DNA of 64,000 nt from Streptomyces beihaiensis (GCF_026274175.1 NZ_JAPHNL010000002.1:1-64000), one strand, 5' to 3'. Positions 26,915-35,701 are shown, counted from the stretch's first letter. Notes: generated by a model not told the origin, from the letters alone. Numbers and translations are program-made.

Positions 26915-27361
26915 CACTGCCTCCCTGAGCGAATGAAAGCGTCTGAACTCCCGGGGCCCTGGTACCACCCGGGCTTCGGATGCCCGATTCGGATGCCCGA
27001 TTTCGAGCGACCGAGTGAACGAACGTTATCGACAGCATCCCGCAACCGGCCGTTTCACGGTGCTGACCGAGGGGGAAATCACACGGTGGGACACATTCGC
27101 TGCGCGCCACGACCGCACCAGGCGGCTCACCCGTCGCATCCGGGACAGGCGCGAGGGGAGCCGCTACGAGGTCGCCGGGCCACCGCGCCGACAGCCGCAC
27201 GGCGCGGTGGCGCGGTGTTCCGTCCGCCGCGCCACCGGGCCGGTCATCACAGCGCCCACGCATCGGTGCGCACCGTGGCCGCCGTCGGCCTCGCCGCGGT
27301 TCCCCGTGAGGGCACACGGGGGACAGAGGCGTCCTTCCGGGTGCCGACGGGAGGTCGGCCG
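26915..27361. other. Divergent icmB/lipase intergenic region with hairpin
   Basis: 447 bp without third-position GC bias in any frame. It must hold both promoters. A strong 11-bp stem (cggtggcgcgg 27206-27216 with ccgcgccaccg 27228-27238) lies in the presumed 5' leader of the lipase gene and could attenuate it. No other feature is recognised. Confidence 0.5.
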
Positions 27362-28210
27362 ATGAAGGTCACGAGTGTTCTGCCCTTGACCGCACTCCGA
27401 CAACGGCTGCCCGCGAGGCTGACCGGACTCTCGCTCGCGTTGCTCAAGGCGACCGCGCTCGAGCTGGCGATCCTCGCGGGGCATCTGATCCTTTATCCCT
27501 CGGGCGTGCTCCCCGAGCGCCGACATCCCCGCGCGCTGCCATCGGCCCGGCTGCCCACGGCGGACGGGCCGCCCGTCCTGCTGCTGCACGGCTTCATAGA
27601 CAACCGTTCGGTGTTCGTCCTGCTGCGCCGCGCCCTGGAACAGCACGGGAGGCAGCACGTCGAGTCGCTCAACTACTCGCCTCTGACCTGCGACATTCAG
27701 GCCGCGGCGACGCTGCTCGCCCGTCGCGTCGAGGACGTGTGCGCGCGGACGGGCCGGCAGCGGATCGACATCGTGGGGCACAGCCTGGGCGGACTCATAG
27801 CCCGTTACTACGTGCAGCGTCTGGGCGGGGACGCACGCGTGCGCACCCTGGTCACGCTCGGCACGCCGCACGCGGGCACCCGGGTGGCGCCGCTCGCCGA
27901 CGCGCATCCGATCGTGCGGCAGATGCGTCCGGGCTCGTCGGTGGTGGAGGAACTGAAGCGTCCGGCGCCGGGGTGCGGGACGCGGATCGTGAGTTTCTGG
28001 AGCGACCTGGACCAGCTGATGGTGCCGCTGGAGACGGCGTGCGTGGACCACCCCGACCTGGACGTGCAGAACGTACGGGTGACGGGCATCGGGCATCTCG
28101 CGCTGCCGGTGCACCCCGCGGTCGCGGCCGGCGTGCGTCGGGTTCTGGACACCGGGCAGGCGGAGGGGGGCCGCCCCGCGACGTCGACCGGCGGCATGAC
28201 CGTGGCGTGA
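27362..28210 (+). CDS. Alpha/beta-hydrolase lipase/esterase, membrane-anchored
   Basis: 282 aa from ATG 27362 (RBS gggagg). An N-terminal hydrophobic helix (LLKATALELAILAGHLILYPSGV) acts as signal or anchor. The LLLHGFIDNRSVF oxyanion segment and the nucleophile elbow GHSLGG are clear. Asp (SDLDQLMVP) and His (GIGHLALPVHP) complete a plausible triad. This is the LipA/PGAP1-like triacylglycerol lipase fold common in Streptomyces. It is probably exported or surface-associated and acts on esters or lipids; the substrate is unknown. It is divergent from icmB. Confidence 0.85.
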   Translation: MKVTSVLPLTALRQRLPARLTGLSLALLKATALELAILAGHLILYPSGVLPERRHPRALPSARLPTADGPPVLLLHGFIDNRSVFVLLRRALEQHGRQHVESLNYSPLTCDIQAAATLLARRVEDVCARTGRQRIDIVGHSLGGLIARYYVQRLGGDARVRTLVTLGTPHAGTRVAPLADAHPIVRQMRPGSSVVEELKRPAPGCGTRIVSFWSDLDQLMVPLETACVDHPDLDVQNVRVTGIGHLALPVHPAVAAGVRRVLDTGQAEGGRPATSTGGMTVA

Positions 28211-28308
28211 GCGTCGAACGAACCTCGAACTCAGCGCCAAGGCTGCGCCCATAGTCCACCGAAAGGAAGCGAATTGCCCGTTTCCGCGGGCATGAGGCCG
28301 GTGGAAGA

Positions 28309-28338
28309 TTGTCGTGCCCTCGTACCGCCGGGTACAGT
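28309..28338 (+). promoter_or_regulatory. Housekeeping-type promoter for the M23 gene
   Basis: TTGTCG (28309-28314) and TACAGT (28333-28338) with an 18-bp spacer fit an HrdB-type promoter and lie about 48 bp before the GTG start of the M23 peptidase. Confidence 0.55.
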
Positions 28339-28386
28339 CACCGCACTGCTCTGGCAGCCCCTGTTGTCGAGGCGAAAGAGAAGTGG

Positions 28387-29850
28387 GTGAACGACCGTCA
28401 TCCGTCGGGTACCGCGCACTACGCGGCGTACGACGGTTACTCCACGACCAGCTTCGCCAACGACCCGCTCTTCGGTGACCTGCAGGGCGACGACGACCCC
28501 TACGACACCGGCTCGTACGACACCAGCACGTACAGCACCGGCTCATACGAGACCGGCACGTACGGCACCGGCTCGTACGACACCAGCACGTACGACACCG
28601 GCTCATACGAGACCGGCACGTACGGCAACGGCACGTACGAGACGGCCACGTACGACACCGGGCAGTGGTCCACCGACCCGGGACAGCACCAGTATGCTCC
28701 CGCCCCTGCGCCCGCGCCCGCGCCCGCCCACCCCCACACCGAACCCGGATACGGGGGTTCGTACGGAGGCGCCTGGCACGAGCAGCTCGGCGCGATTCCC
28801 GCGCAGGGCGGGGCGGCGGCGGCCGAGCAGTACCCGGGGCACGAGCAGCAGACCGGGCAGTGGGACACGGCGGCTTACGCGACGCAGACGGACGCGACGC
28901 GGACGTTCGAGGTCCAGGACTTCGGCGCCACCGAGTTCGACTCCGGCGCGTACGACGCCACGCAGTGGAACTCCGCCGGTGGTGACACGGGCCCCGCCGC
29001 GCCCGGAGTCATCGCGCCCGAGCCCGTCGCGGACCCCGAACCCGAACCCGAACCGGCCCCCGCGCCGGCGTCCGCCCCGGTCCCCCGCACGACCCGCGCC
29101 GCGTCACGCGGCCGTGGGCGGCGCCGGACCCCCGCCAGGCGGTCCGCCCTGCTCAGCGTGGCCGTTCCCTCGGTGTGCGTGGTCGGGGTCGCCGGGATCG
29201 CCGCGGCCGCCGTCGGTGTCGGTGGCGGCGACGACGGCAAGGACGCGCAGGCCGCGGCGGCACCGGACCCCACCGCCGTACGGCCCTCGGCGGCCAACAA
29301 CAAGCTGGACACCCAGTTGCGCGGCCTGTCCGCGGGCGCGGACGACTTCGCGGACCGGGCCAGCCGCACCCAGGAACGTATCGACCTGAAGGCCAAGGAG
29401 GAGGCGGACCGCAAGAAGGCGGCCGCCGAGGCCAGGCGCAAGGAGGCGCTGCGGCCGAAGTACGCCCTGCCGGTGAAGCAGCACGGGCTGAGCGCCTACT
29501 TCGGGCAGGCCGGGATCAACTGGATGTCCGTGCACACGGGCATCGACTTTCCCGTCTCGTACGGGACGCCGGTGATGGCGGCGACCGACGGCACCGTCGC
29601 CACGAAGTGGAACAGCGCGTACGGGAACATGCTGATCCTCACCCGCAAGGACGGCACACAGACGTGGTACTGCCACCTGTCGTCGTACGTCGTGTCGAGC
29701 GGCCCCGTGAAGGCCGGTGAGGTCATCGCGCACTCCGGCAACTCGGGCAACTCGACCGGCCCGCACCTGCACTTCGAGGTGCATCCGCACGAGGGCGCGG
29801 CGGTCGACCCGCTGCCGTGGCTGCGCTCGCACGGTCTCAACCCGACCTGA
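28387..29850 (+). CDS. M23-family (LytM-type) peptidoglycan endopeptidase
   Basis: 487 aa from GTG 28387 (VNDRHPSGTAHYAAY...), with a gagaag RBS. The N-terminal half is disordered and repetitive: Tyr/Thr/Gly/Ser repeats at about 40-90, then Pro/Ala/Glu stretches. Near residues 255-290 a basic stretch precedes one transmembrane helix (ALLSVAVPSVCVVGVAGIAA). A short coiled coil (QERIDLKAKEEADRKKAAAEARRKEAL) leads to the M23 domain. The zinc ligands are visible in VHTGIDFPV (HxxxD) and GPHLHFEV (HxH). The topology suggests a cytoplasmic repeat tail and an extracytoplasmic peptidase that cuts stem-peptide cross-links during growth. Confidence 0.9.
   Translation: MNDRHPSGTAHYAAYDGYSTTSFANDPLFGDLQGDDDPYDTGSYDTSTYSTGSYETGTYGTGSYDTSTYDTGSYETGTYGNGTYETATYDTGQWSTDPGQHQYAPAPAPAPAPAHPHTEPGYGGSYGGAWHEQLGAIPAQGGAAAAEQYPGHEQQTGQWDTAAYATQTDATRTFEVQDFGATEFDSGAYDATQWNSAGGDTGPAAPGVIAPEPVADPEPEPEPAPAPASAPVPRTTRAASRGRGRRRTPARRSALLSVAVPSVCVVGVAGIAAAAVGVGGGDDGKDAQAAAAPDPTAVRPSAANNKLDTQLRGLSAGADDFADRASRTQERIDLKAKEEADRKKAAAEARRKEALRPKYALPVKQHGLSAYFGQAGINWMSVHTGIDFPVSYGTPVMAATDGTVATKWNSAYGNMLILTRKDGTQTWYCHLSSYVVSSGPVKAGEVIAHSGNSGNSTGPHLHFEVHPHEGAAVDPLPWLRSHGLNPT
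28504..28653 (+). repeat. 30-bp in-frame tandem repeat, 5 units
   Basis: Five 30-bp units (start gacaccggctcgtac... and variants) encode a 10-residue Thr-Gly-Ser-Tyr/Glu-Thr pattern in the cytoplasmic head of the M23 protein. Units 1 and 3 are nearly identical, as are 2 and 4, so duplication probably happened by a 60-bp step. Confidence 0.85.
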
Positions 29851-29983
29851 CCCCGTCTCGCCTCCGCTCCGCGCCGCCACGACCGTCGAGCCTGCCCTGC
29901 CGTCCGCCCGCCGCAGCCGGCCCGCCCGCCGCTACCGGCCGGGTCGCCACTGCCGGTCCGGCCGCCACAGCCCGGTCGGGCCG

Positions 29984-32641
29984 CTACAGCTTCTCCACCG
30001 GCGCGTACCGCAGCAGCAGGCGCTTCGGCTTGGGGTCGCCGAAGTCGATCGTCGCCTCCGCGTTGGCGCCCGTGCCTTTGACGCCGACTACCGTGCCGAG
30101 GCCGAACTGGTCATGGGTGACGCGGTCGCCCACGGCCAGCGAGACCACCGGTTTCTCGGCGGCCCCCGCCCCACCGCGGCGCGTCGCGAACGCCGGGGTC
30201 GAGCCCGTGCGCGAGCGCGACGACGACAGGGACGCCGCGATGCCGCCCGCGGGCCCGCGCAGCCCGGACGAACCGGATGAACCGGATGAACCAAACGAGC
30301 TGGAGGAGGCGGACGGCGTGGAGGCGCCCGTCCGCTTCCAGTCCAGGTGGGCGGCCGGGATCTCCTCAAGGAACCGGGAGGGCGGGTTGTAGGACGGCTG
30401 GCCCCAGGCGCTGCGCATCGAGGAACGGGTGAGGTACAGCCGTTCCCGGGCGCGGGTGATGCCGACGTACGCCAGGCGGCGCTCCTCCTCCAGTTCCTTG
30501 GTCTGGCCCAGGGAACGCATGTGAGGGAAGACGCCGTCCTCCAGGCCGGTGAGGAAGACGACCGGGAATTCGAGGCCCTTGGCGGTGTGCAGGGTCATCA
30601 GGGTGATGACTCCGTCGCTGTTCTCCTCATCGTCCGGGATCTGGTCGGAGTCGGCGACCAGCGCGACGCGCTCCAGGAAGTCGGACAGGCTCCCCGCCGC
30701 CTCCTGGCCACCCGCGACCTCCTGGCCGTCCGCCGCCGTCCCCTCGCCGTCCGTCGCCGTCTCCTGGCCGTCCGTCGCCGTCTCCTGGCCGTCCGCCGTC
30801 GTCGCCTCGCCGTCCGCCGCCGTCCCCTCGCCGTCGGCCACGCCCCCGGCTTCCTGCTCGAACTCCAGCGCGACGGCCGCGAGTTCCTGGAGGTTCTCGA
30901 TCCGCGTCTCGTCCTGCGGGTCGGTGGAGGACTGGAGCTCGGCAAGGTATCCGGTGCGTTCGAGGACGGCTTCGAGCACGGTCGCCGGACCGGCGCCGGA
31001 CTCGACGATCGTGCGCAGCTCCTCCATCAGCGTGTTGAACCGCCGTACCGCGTTCGACGAGCGGGCCGCCATCCCGTACGCCTCGTCGACGCGGCGCAGG
31101 GCCTGGGCGAAGGAGATCTTCTCGCGTTGCGCAAGGGCGTCGATCATGGCTTCGGCGCGGTCACCGATGCCGCGCTTGGGCACGTTGAGGATGCGGCGCA
31201 GCGGGACGGAGTCCTCCGGGTTGGCCAGGACCCGCAGGTAGGCGAGGATGTCCCGGACTTCCTTGCGCTCGTAGAAGCGGACGCCGCCGACGACCTTGTA
31301 GGGCAGGCCCACGCGGATGAAGACCTCTTCGAAGACGCGGGACTGGGCGTTGGTGCGGTAGAAGACGGCGACGTCGCCCGCCTTCGCCTCGCCCTCGTCC
31401 GTCAGCCGGTCGATCTCGTCGGCGATGAACTGGGCCTCGTCGTGCTCGGTGTCGGCGACGTAGCCGGTGATGCGCTCGCCCGCGCCCGCGTTGGTCCACA
31501 GGTTCTTGGGGCGGCGCGACTCGTTGCGCTCGATGACGGCGTTGGCGGCGGAGAGGATCGTCTGCGTCGAGCGGTAGTTCTGTTCGAGCAGGATCGTCGT
31601 CGCGTCCGCGTAGTCCTCCTCGAACTGGAGGATGTTGCGGATGGTCGCGCCACGGAACGCGTAGATCGACTGGTCGGCGTCGCCGACCACGCAGAGCTCG
31701 GCGGGGTCCGCTTCCTCTCCTTCCGTCGGCCCGACGAGTTCACGCACCAGGGCGTACTGGGCGTGGTTGGTGTCCTGGTACTCGTCCACCAGAACGTGGC
31801 GGAAGCGGCGGCGGTAGTGCTCGGCGACGTCCGGGAAGGCGCGCAGCAGGTTCACCGTCGTCATGATCAGGTCGTCGAAGTCGAGGGCGTTGGCCTCCCT
31901 CAGCCGTGCCTGGTACATCGCGTAGGCCTGGGCGAGGGTCTTCTCGAACCCGTCGGCCGCGGTCGCGGCGAAGTCCTCCTCGTCGATCAGCTCGTTCTTC
32001 AGGTTGGAGATCTTGGCGCTGAAGGACTTCGGCGGGAACTTCTTCGGGTCGAGCTCCAGGTCGCGACAGACCAGGGCCATGAGCCGCTTGCTGTCGGCGG
32101 CGTCGTAGATCGAGAACGACGACGTGAAGCCGAGCTTCTTCGACTCGCGCCGCAGGATGCGCACGCACGCGCTGTGGAAGGTGGAGACCCACATGGCGTT
32201 GGCGCGCGGTCCCACCAGGGACTCGACGCGCTCCTTCATCTCGCCCGCGGCCTTGTTGGTGAAGGTGATCGCGAGGATCTGGCCGGGGTGGACGCCGCGC
32301 TCGGCGAGCAGGTACGCGATGCGGTGGGTCAGGACACGGGTCTTGCCGGAGCCCGCGCCGGCGACGATGAGCAGCGGGGAGCCCGCATGCACGACGGCCG
32401 CCTTCTGGTTCTCGTTGAGCCCCTCGAGGAGCGTCGCCGGGTCGACGGCAGGTCTCGGGGCCCCGTCGCGGTAGTACGCATCCCGGGGCGGCGGCGTGTC
32501 GAACTTCCCGCCGAACAGATCGTCCGGGATCGGCTCGGAGGCCCCCTCGTGCTCGGGGTCCGTGTCCTCGGGCGGCGGCGGGGGCTCCTCCGCGCCGTTC
32601 CGGAGGCTCGCCAGGAAGTGATCGTCAAAGAGGCTGCTCAT
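29984..32641 (-). CDS. pcrA: ATP-dependent 3'-5' DNA helicase UvrD/PcrA
   Basis: 885 aa, ATG 32641. A superfamily 1A helicase used in nucleotide excision and replication-fork repair. Walker A AGAGSGKT is at 94-101, with ITFTNKAAGEMKERV (motif Ia), VDEYQDTN (Walker B), GDADQSIYAFRGA (motif III), QNYRS (motif IV) and LMTLHTAKGLEFPVVF (motif V). The C-terminal Tudor-like RNA-polymerase-binding region ends VGDRVTHDQFGLGTVVGV...LLLRYAPVEKL. An unusual (A/T)DG(E/Q)-rich repeat tract (about 597-643, 30717-30850) is inserted before the SLSDFLERVALV segment. The promoter resembles the DNA-damage motif. Confidence 0.95.
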   Translation of the reverse strand: MSSLFDDHFLASLRNGAEEPPPPPEDTDPEHEGASEPIPDDLFGGKFDTPPPRDAYYRDGAPRPAVDPATLLEGLNENQKAAVVHAGSPLLIVAGAGSGKTRVLTHRIAYLLAERGVHPGQILAITFTNKAAGEMKERVESLVGPRANAMWVSTFHSACVRILRRESKKLGFTSSFSIYDAADSKRLMALVCRDLELDPKKFPPKSFSAKISNLKNELIDEEDFAATAADGFEKTLAQAYAMYQARLREANALDFDDLIMTTVNLLRAFPDVAEHYRRRFRHVLVDEYQDTNHAQYALVRELVGPTEGEEADPAELCVVGDADQSIYAFRGATIRNILQFEEDYADATTILLEQNYRSTQTILSAANAVIERNESRRPKNLWTNAGAGERITGYVADTEHDEAQFIADEIDRLTDEGEAKAGDVAVFYRTNAQSRVFEEVFIRVGLPYKVVGGVRFYERKEVRDILAYLRVLANPEDSVPLRRILNVPKRGIGDRAEAMIDALAQREKISFAQALRRVDEAYGMAARSSNAVRRFNTLMEELRTIVESGAGPATVLEAVLERTGYLAELQSSTDPQDETRIENLQELAAVALEFEQEAGGVADGEGTAADGEATTADGQETATDGQETATDGEGTAADGQEVAGGQEAAGSLSDFLERVALVADSDQIPDDEENSDGVITLMTLHTAKGLEFPVVFLTGLEDGVFPHMRSLGQTKELEEERRLAYVGITRARERLYLTRSSMRSAWGQPSYNPPSRFLEEIPAAHLDWKRTGASTPSASSSSFGSSGSSGSSGLRGPAGGIAASLSSSRSRTGSTPAFATRRGGAGAAEKPVVSLAVGDRVTHDQFGLGTVVGVKGTGANAEATIDFGDPKPKRLLLRYAPVEKL

Positions 32642-32650
32642 CGCTCTCCG

Positions 32651-32673
32651 AGTCTAGGTCCCCCCGCCGACAC
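32651..32673 (-). promoter_or_regulatory. PafBC-like damage promoter candidate for pcrA (near match)
   Basis: On the minus strand: GTGTCGGCG (32673-32665), 8-nt spacer, TAGACT (32656-32651). Against tTGTCRgtg-N8-TAnnnT the core TGTCGG and the -10 fit; the first base and the T of GTG differ. Start of transcription would be within a few bases of ATG 32641, so the mRNA may be leaderless. Confidence 0.55.
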
Positions 32674-32870
32674 TCCGCCCAGCCCTTCCCCGAAGGGGCG
32701 GGAACCACCCTCGTCACGCTGTGCGTACGCTCCCGCACCCCGCGCCAAGGTCACGAAAATGTATCGGGCATATCGACCATCAACCTTCACAGCAGCCACA
32801 CGAGTTGGCTACGGTGCAGCGCGGGCAGCCCGTCCCCCCGCCCGCGAGAAGACGCGGCGAGCGGGCAGCC

Positions 32871-33043
32871 CCCGCCGAGTCCCGTACGCCGAGAGGCAGG
32901 GAACCGGGGACCCAACCGACCTTGGGGTGAATCGGCCGACGGCCCGGCACGACAGGCACGACAGGGCAGTTGACCGTAGGGCAGCCTTCCGTACGACGCA
33001 CGAGCTGTACCGCCCGAACCCGACAGCTAACCCGGTAGGCGGA
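32871..33043 (+). ncRNA. ydaO/yuaA-type c-di-AMP riboswitch
   Basis: The leader of the NlpC/P60 gene carries the conserved blocks of this class: gggaaccggggacccaac (about 32900-32917), tggggtgaatcgg (32923-32935), the ccttccg block, and cccgaacccgacagctaac (about 33014-33032). The closing P1 helix pairs cccgcc near 32871 with ggcgg near 33038. It ends a few bases before the RBS (ggaaggag, 33048-33055). In Streptomyces this riboswitch controls secreted wall hydrolases, with c-di-AMP lowering expression. The remainder of the 32642-33064 gap holds only promoter sequence. Confidence 0.85.
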
Positions 33044-33064
33044 CCACGGAAGGAGTCGCCTCCC

Positions 33065-34252
33065 TTGGCGTCGCACCGCAAGCCGCGCACCCGCCCACTG
33101 ATGTCGGTCGGCCTCTCGACCCCCGCGGTCGGCATCACCACCGCCGCCCTCACCTCGGTCGCCCTGCTGTCGCAGACGGCGCAGGCCGCCCCCGAGCGGC
33201 CGGCGAGGAAGCCGACCCTGGAAGAGGTGCAGAAGAAGGTCGACGGCCTGTACCATCAGGCCGAGGTCGCCACGCAGAAGTACAACGGGGCGAAGGAGCG
33301 GACCGACAGCAAGAAGAAGCAGGTCGACAAGCTCCTCGACGACATAGCCGAGCGCACGCAGAAGATGAACGCGGTCCGCGAGCAGTTGGGCCAGTTCGCC
33401 GCCGCGCAGTACCGCGACGGCGGGATCGGCGACACGGCGCGCATGTTCCTCACGGACAACCCTGAGGACTACTTCACGCAGAGCCACCAGATGAGCCGGA
33501 TGACGGACCGGCAGCAGAAGGTCGTCGACGACTACCGGACCGAGCAGCGCGCGACGGCGCGCAAGCGCGTCGAGGCGCAGAAGGAGCTGACGCAGCTCAC
33601 CTCGGCGCAGACGGAGCTGAAGAAGTCGAAACAGGCGGTGCAGGCCAAGCTGGCCGACGCCCGTGATCTGCTCTCCAAGCTGACCGCCGAGGAGAAGGCG
33701 CGGCTGGCGGAGATCAAGCGGAAGCAGGAGGAAGAGGCCCGCAAGAAGGCCGCCGAGCTGGCCCAGAAGCAGAAGGAGGCCGAGGAGGCCGCCGCGCGGC
33801 AGAAGGCGCAGCAGGACCAGCAGTCCGGCTCGGGCACGTCCGGCTCCGGCACGTCCTCCGGCTCCACCGGCTCCTCCACGTCCAGCTCGTACGCGACCCA
33901 GGCCGCCAAGGCCCTCGCCTTCGCCAAGGCGCAGATCGGCAAGCCGTACGTGTGGGGCGCCACGGGCCCGGACTCGTACGACTGCTCGGGGCTCACCCAG
34001 GCGGCGTGGAAGGCGGCAGGGATCTCGCTGCCGCGCACGACGTGGGACCAGGTGAAGGTCGGCAAGACGGTTCCGCTGTCCGACATCCAGCCCGGTGACC
34101 TGGTCTTCTTCTACGACGACATCAGTCACGTCGGCCTCTACCTGGGCAACGGCATCATGATCCACGCCCCGAAGCCGGGCGCGTACGTGCGCGAGGAATC
34201 CATCTACTACGGCGGTGCCGGCATCATCCACAGCGTGGTGCGCCCCGCCTGA
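33065..34252 (+). CDS. NlpC/P60 (C40) peptidoglycan endopeptidase, riboswitch-controlled
   Basis: 395 aa from TTG 33065, chosen because ggaaggag sits 9 nt upstream and the product then begins (L)ASHRKPRTRPLMSVG like its relatives. The signal peptide is cleaved after AQA (about 41). A long coiled coil (about 50-250) rich in Lys/Glu/Gln ends in a Ser-Gly-Thr linker (GSGTSGSGTSSGS). The NlpC/P60 domain (about 280-395) has the catalytic Cys in DSYDCSGLT (about 306), the His in HVGLYLGNG and a following HAP. It is secreted and cuts D-Glu-DAP bonds. It is paralogous to the gene at 36029-37108. Confidence 0.93.
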   Translation: MASHRKPRTRPLMSVGLSTPAVGITTAALTSVALLSQTAQAAPERPARKPTLEEVQKKVDGLYHQAEVATQKYNGAKERTDSKKKQVDKLLDDIAERTQKMNAVREQLGQFAAAQYRDGGIGDTARMFLTDNPEDYFTQSHQMSRMTDRQQKVVDDYRTEQRATARKRVEAQKELTQLTSAQTELKKSKQAVQAKLADARDLLSKLTAEEKARLAEIKRKQEEEARKKAAELAQKQKEAEEAAARQKAQQDQQSGSGTSGSGTSSGSTGSSTSSSYATQAAKALAFAKAQIGKPYVWGATGPDSYDCSGLTQAAWKAAGISLPRTTWDQVKVGKTVPLSDIQPGDLVFFYDDISHVGLYLGNGIMIHAPKPGAYVREESIYYGGAGIIHSVVRPA

Positions 34253-34261
34253 CGTACTCGC

Positions 34262-34301
34262 GGGGTTACGTTCGGGCGGTGCCAGGCCCGAACGTAACCC
34301 C
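34262..34301. terminator. Perfect 16-bp hairpin overlapping the start of the TDT gene
   Basis: ggggttacgttcgggc (34262-34277) pairs perfectly with 34286-34301 around an 8-nt loop, just after the NlpC/P60 stop. It must end that transcript, yet the longest TDT reading frame starts inside its loop (GTG 34279). Confidence 0.75.
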
Positions 34302-35370
34302 CCACTCCTCCGGCTCCTCCGGCTCCTCCCATTCCCCCCGTTCCCACCGCTCCCCCCATACCCCGCATACCCCCCGCTCCTACCGCTCCCGCTACTGGTC
34401 CCAGCTGCCGCCCGCCGCGGGTGCCGCCGTGATGGCCACCGGCATCGTGTCGGTGGGCCTGCACACCGTCGGCCCGGAAGCGCTCTCCGTCCTACTCCTG
34501 GCACTCGGCTCCGCCCTGTGGCTGGTACTGGCGTACGACTACACGGACCGGTTCGTTCGCGACCGGGCCCGGTGGGAACGCGAGGCGGACTCGCCGCCCG
34601 CGCTGACCGCCGTCGCCGCGACGACCGTGCTCGGCACGCGGTACGCGCTGCTGGGCTGGGACTGGCTCGCCGGGGTGCTGCTGGTGATCGCGGTGGTGGT
34701 CTGGCCGGTGCTGCTGTACGTCGTCGTACGGCACTGGCGGCCGAGGATGCCCGGCGCGGTGTTCCTCGGCACCGTGGCCACGCAGGGGCTCGCCGTGCTC
34801 GGGGCGACGCTGTCGGCGCGGCTCGGTGTGGCGTGGCTGGGCTATGCGGCGATGGTGATGTTCTGGTTCGGGCTCGTGGTGTACGTGGCCGCGTTCATGC
34901 GGTTCGAGCTGCGCCAGGTACTCACGGGGGCCGGGGACCACTGGGTGGCGGGCGGCGCGCTCGCCATCTCCACTCTGGCCGCGGCGAAGCTGGTCCTGGC
35001 GGACCGCGCCGAGGGGCTGTGGAACACCGACGAGAGCCAGGTGCTGCGCGACATGTGCGGCCTGCTGCTCGCGTCGGCGGCGGCCTGGTACGTGGTGCTC
35101 GCCGTGGCGGAGCTGGTGGAACCGCGGCCGCGCTACGACGTGCGCCGCTGGTCGACCGTGTTCCCGATGGGCATGACCGCGGCGGCGACCCTGGCGGTCG
35201 CCACCGCGGTGGACACGTCCTGGCTGACCGGTCCCGGCCGGGTGCTGGTGTGGATCGGGCTGGCGGCGTGGCTGGCGGCCGCGGTCGGGGCGGGACGGGT
35301 GGTACGACGGGCGTCGCGGGGCGCCCACGGCACAAAGACGCCGACCGTCAGGTCCACAGGACCGCGATGA
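34279..35370 (+). CDS. TDT/SLAC1-family (TehA-like) transporter
   Basis: Up to 363 aa. The conserved part begins LPPAAGAAVMATGIVSVGLHTVGPE, the usual N-terminus of tellurite-resistance/C4-dicarboxylate (TDT) carriers. About ten hydrophobic helices follow, e.g. LSVLLLALGSALWLVLAY, GVLLVIAVVVWPVLLYVVV, GYAAMVMFWFGLVVYVAAF and LVWIGLAAWLAAAVGAG. Likely role: anion or organic-acid channel/efflux in the plasma membrane; the substrate cannot be told. The first 35 residues are Ser/His/Pro/Arg repeats. The start is doubtful because GTG 34279 falls in a terminator loop without an RBS; GTG 34430 or ATG 34433 would remove the repeats but also part of helix 1. Its 3' end overlaps the convergent gene by 23 bp. 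Confidence 0.82.
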   Translation: MPGPNVTPHSSGSSGSSHSPRSHRSPHTPHTPRSYRSRYWSQLPPAAGAAVMATGIVSVGLHTVGPEALSVLLLALGSALWLVLAYDYTDRFVRDRARWEREADSPPALTAVAATTVLGTRYALLGWDWLAGVLLVIAVVVWPVLLYVVVRHWRPRMPGAVFLGTVATQGLAVLGATLSARLGVAWLGYAAMVMFWFGLVVYVAAFMRFELRQVLTGAGDHWVAGGALAISTLAAAKLVLADRAEGLWNTDESQVLRDMCGLLLASAAAWYVVLAVAELVEPRPRYDVRRWSTVFPMGMTAAATLAVATAVDTSWLTGPGRVLVWIGLAAWLAAAVGAGRVVRRASRGAHGTKTPTVRSTGPR

Positions 35371-35701
35371 AGATGTTGGCCATGGTCAGGCCGCCGACCG
35401 TGGCGAAGAGCCCCTTCTCCGCCGTCTCCTCGTCCCTCTTCACGTAGACGATCCCGAGGATCACGATCAGGATCGCGAGCTTCACACCGATCTTGATGTT
35501 GTTCACGGTCGAGCCTTCGGCCTGATTGAGGCCGACGAGAGCGACACCGGTGACGAGCATGGTCAGCGCGCCGTGCAGCATGCCCTTGCTGAACCGGGCC
35601 GTGCCCTTCCCGATCGCCGGCATCTGTGCGAGGAATCCGCCGAGCAGCGCGGCGATGCCGATGATGTGCAGGCCGACGAAGAAGTGGAGGAGTACGTCCA
35701 T
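35348..35701 (-). CDS. Small integral membrane protein
   Basis: 117 aa from MDVLLHFFVGLHIIGIAALLGGFLAQ. Four hydrophobic segments are visible: residues about 3-27, 43-62 (GALTMLVTGVALVGLN), 73-90 (VKLAILIVILGIVYV) and 102-116 (TVGGLTMANIFIAVLW). A conserved-looking basic motif (GKGTARFSKGM) lies between helices 1 and 2. The coding bias is strong and length typical of the conserved actinobacterial small membrane proteins at this locus. No function is known. It converges on the TDT gene with a 23-bp overlap. Confidence 0.8.
   Translation of the reverse strand: MDVLLHFFVGLHIIGIAALLGGFLAQMPAIGKGTARFSKGMLHGALTMLVTGVALVGLNQAEGSTVNNIKIGVKLAILIVILGIVYVKRDEETAEKGLFATVGGLTMANIFIAVLWT

Noticed and set aside
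27015-27365. 116-codon frame upstream of the lipase
   Set aside because: No third-position GC bias, no RBS and no recognisable motif; it lies in the divergent promoter region.
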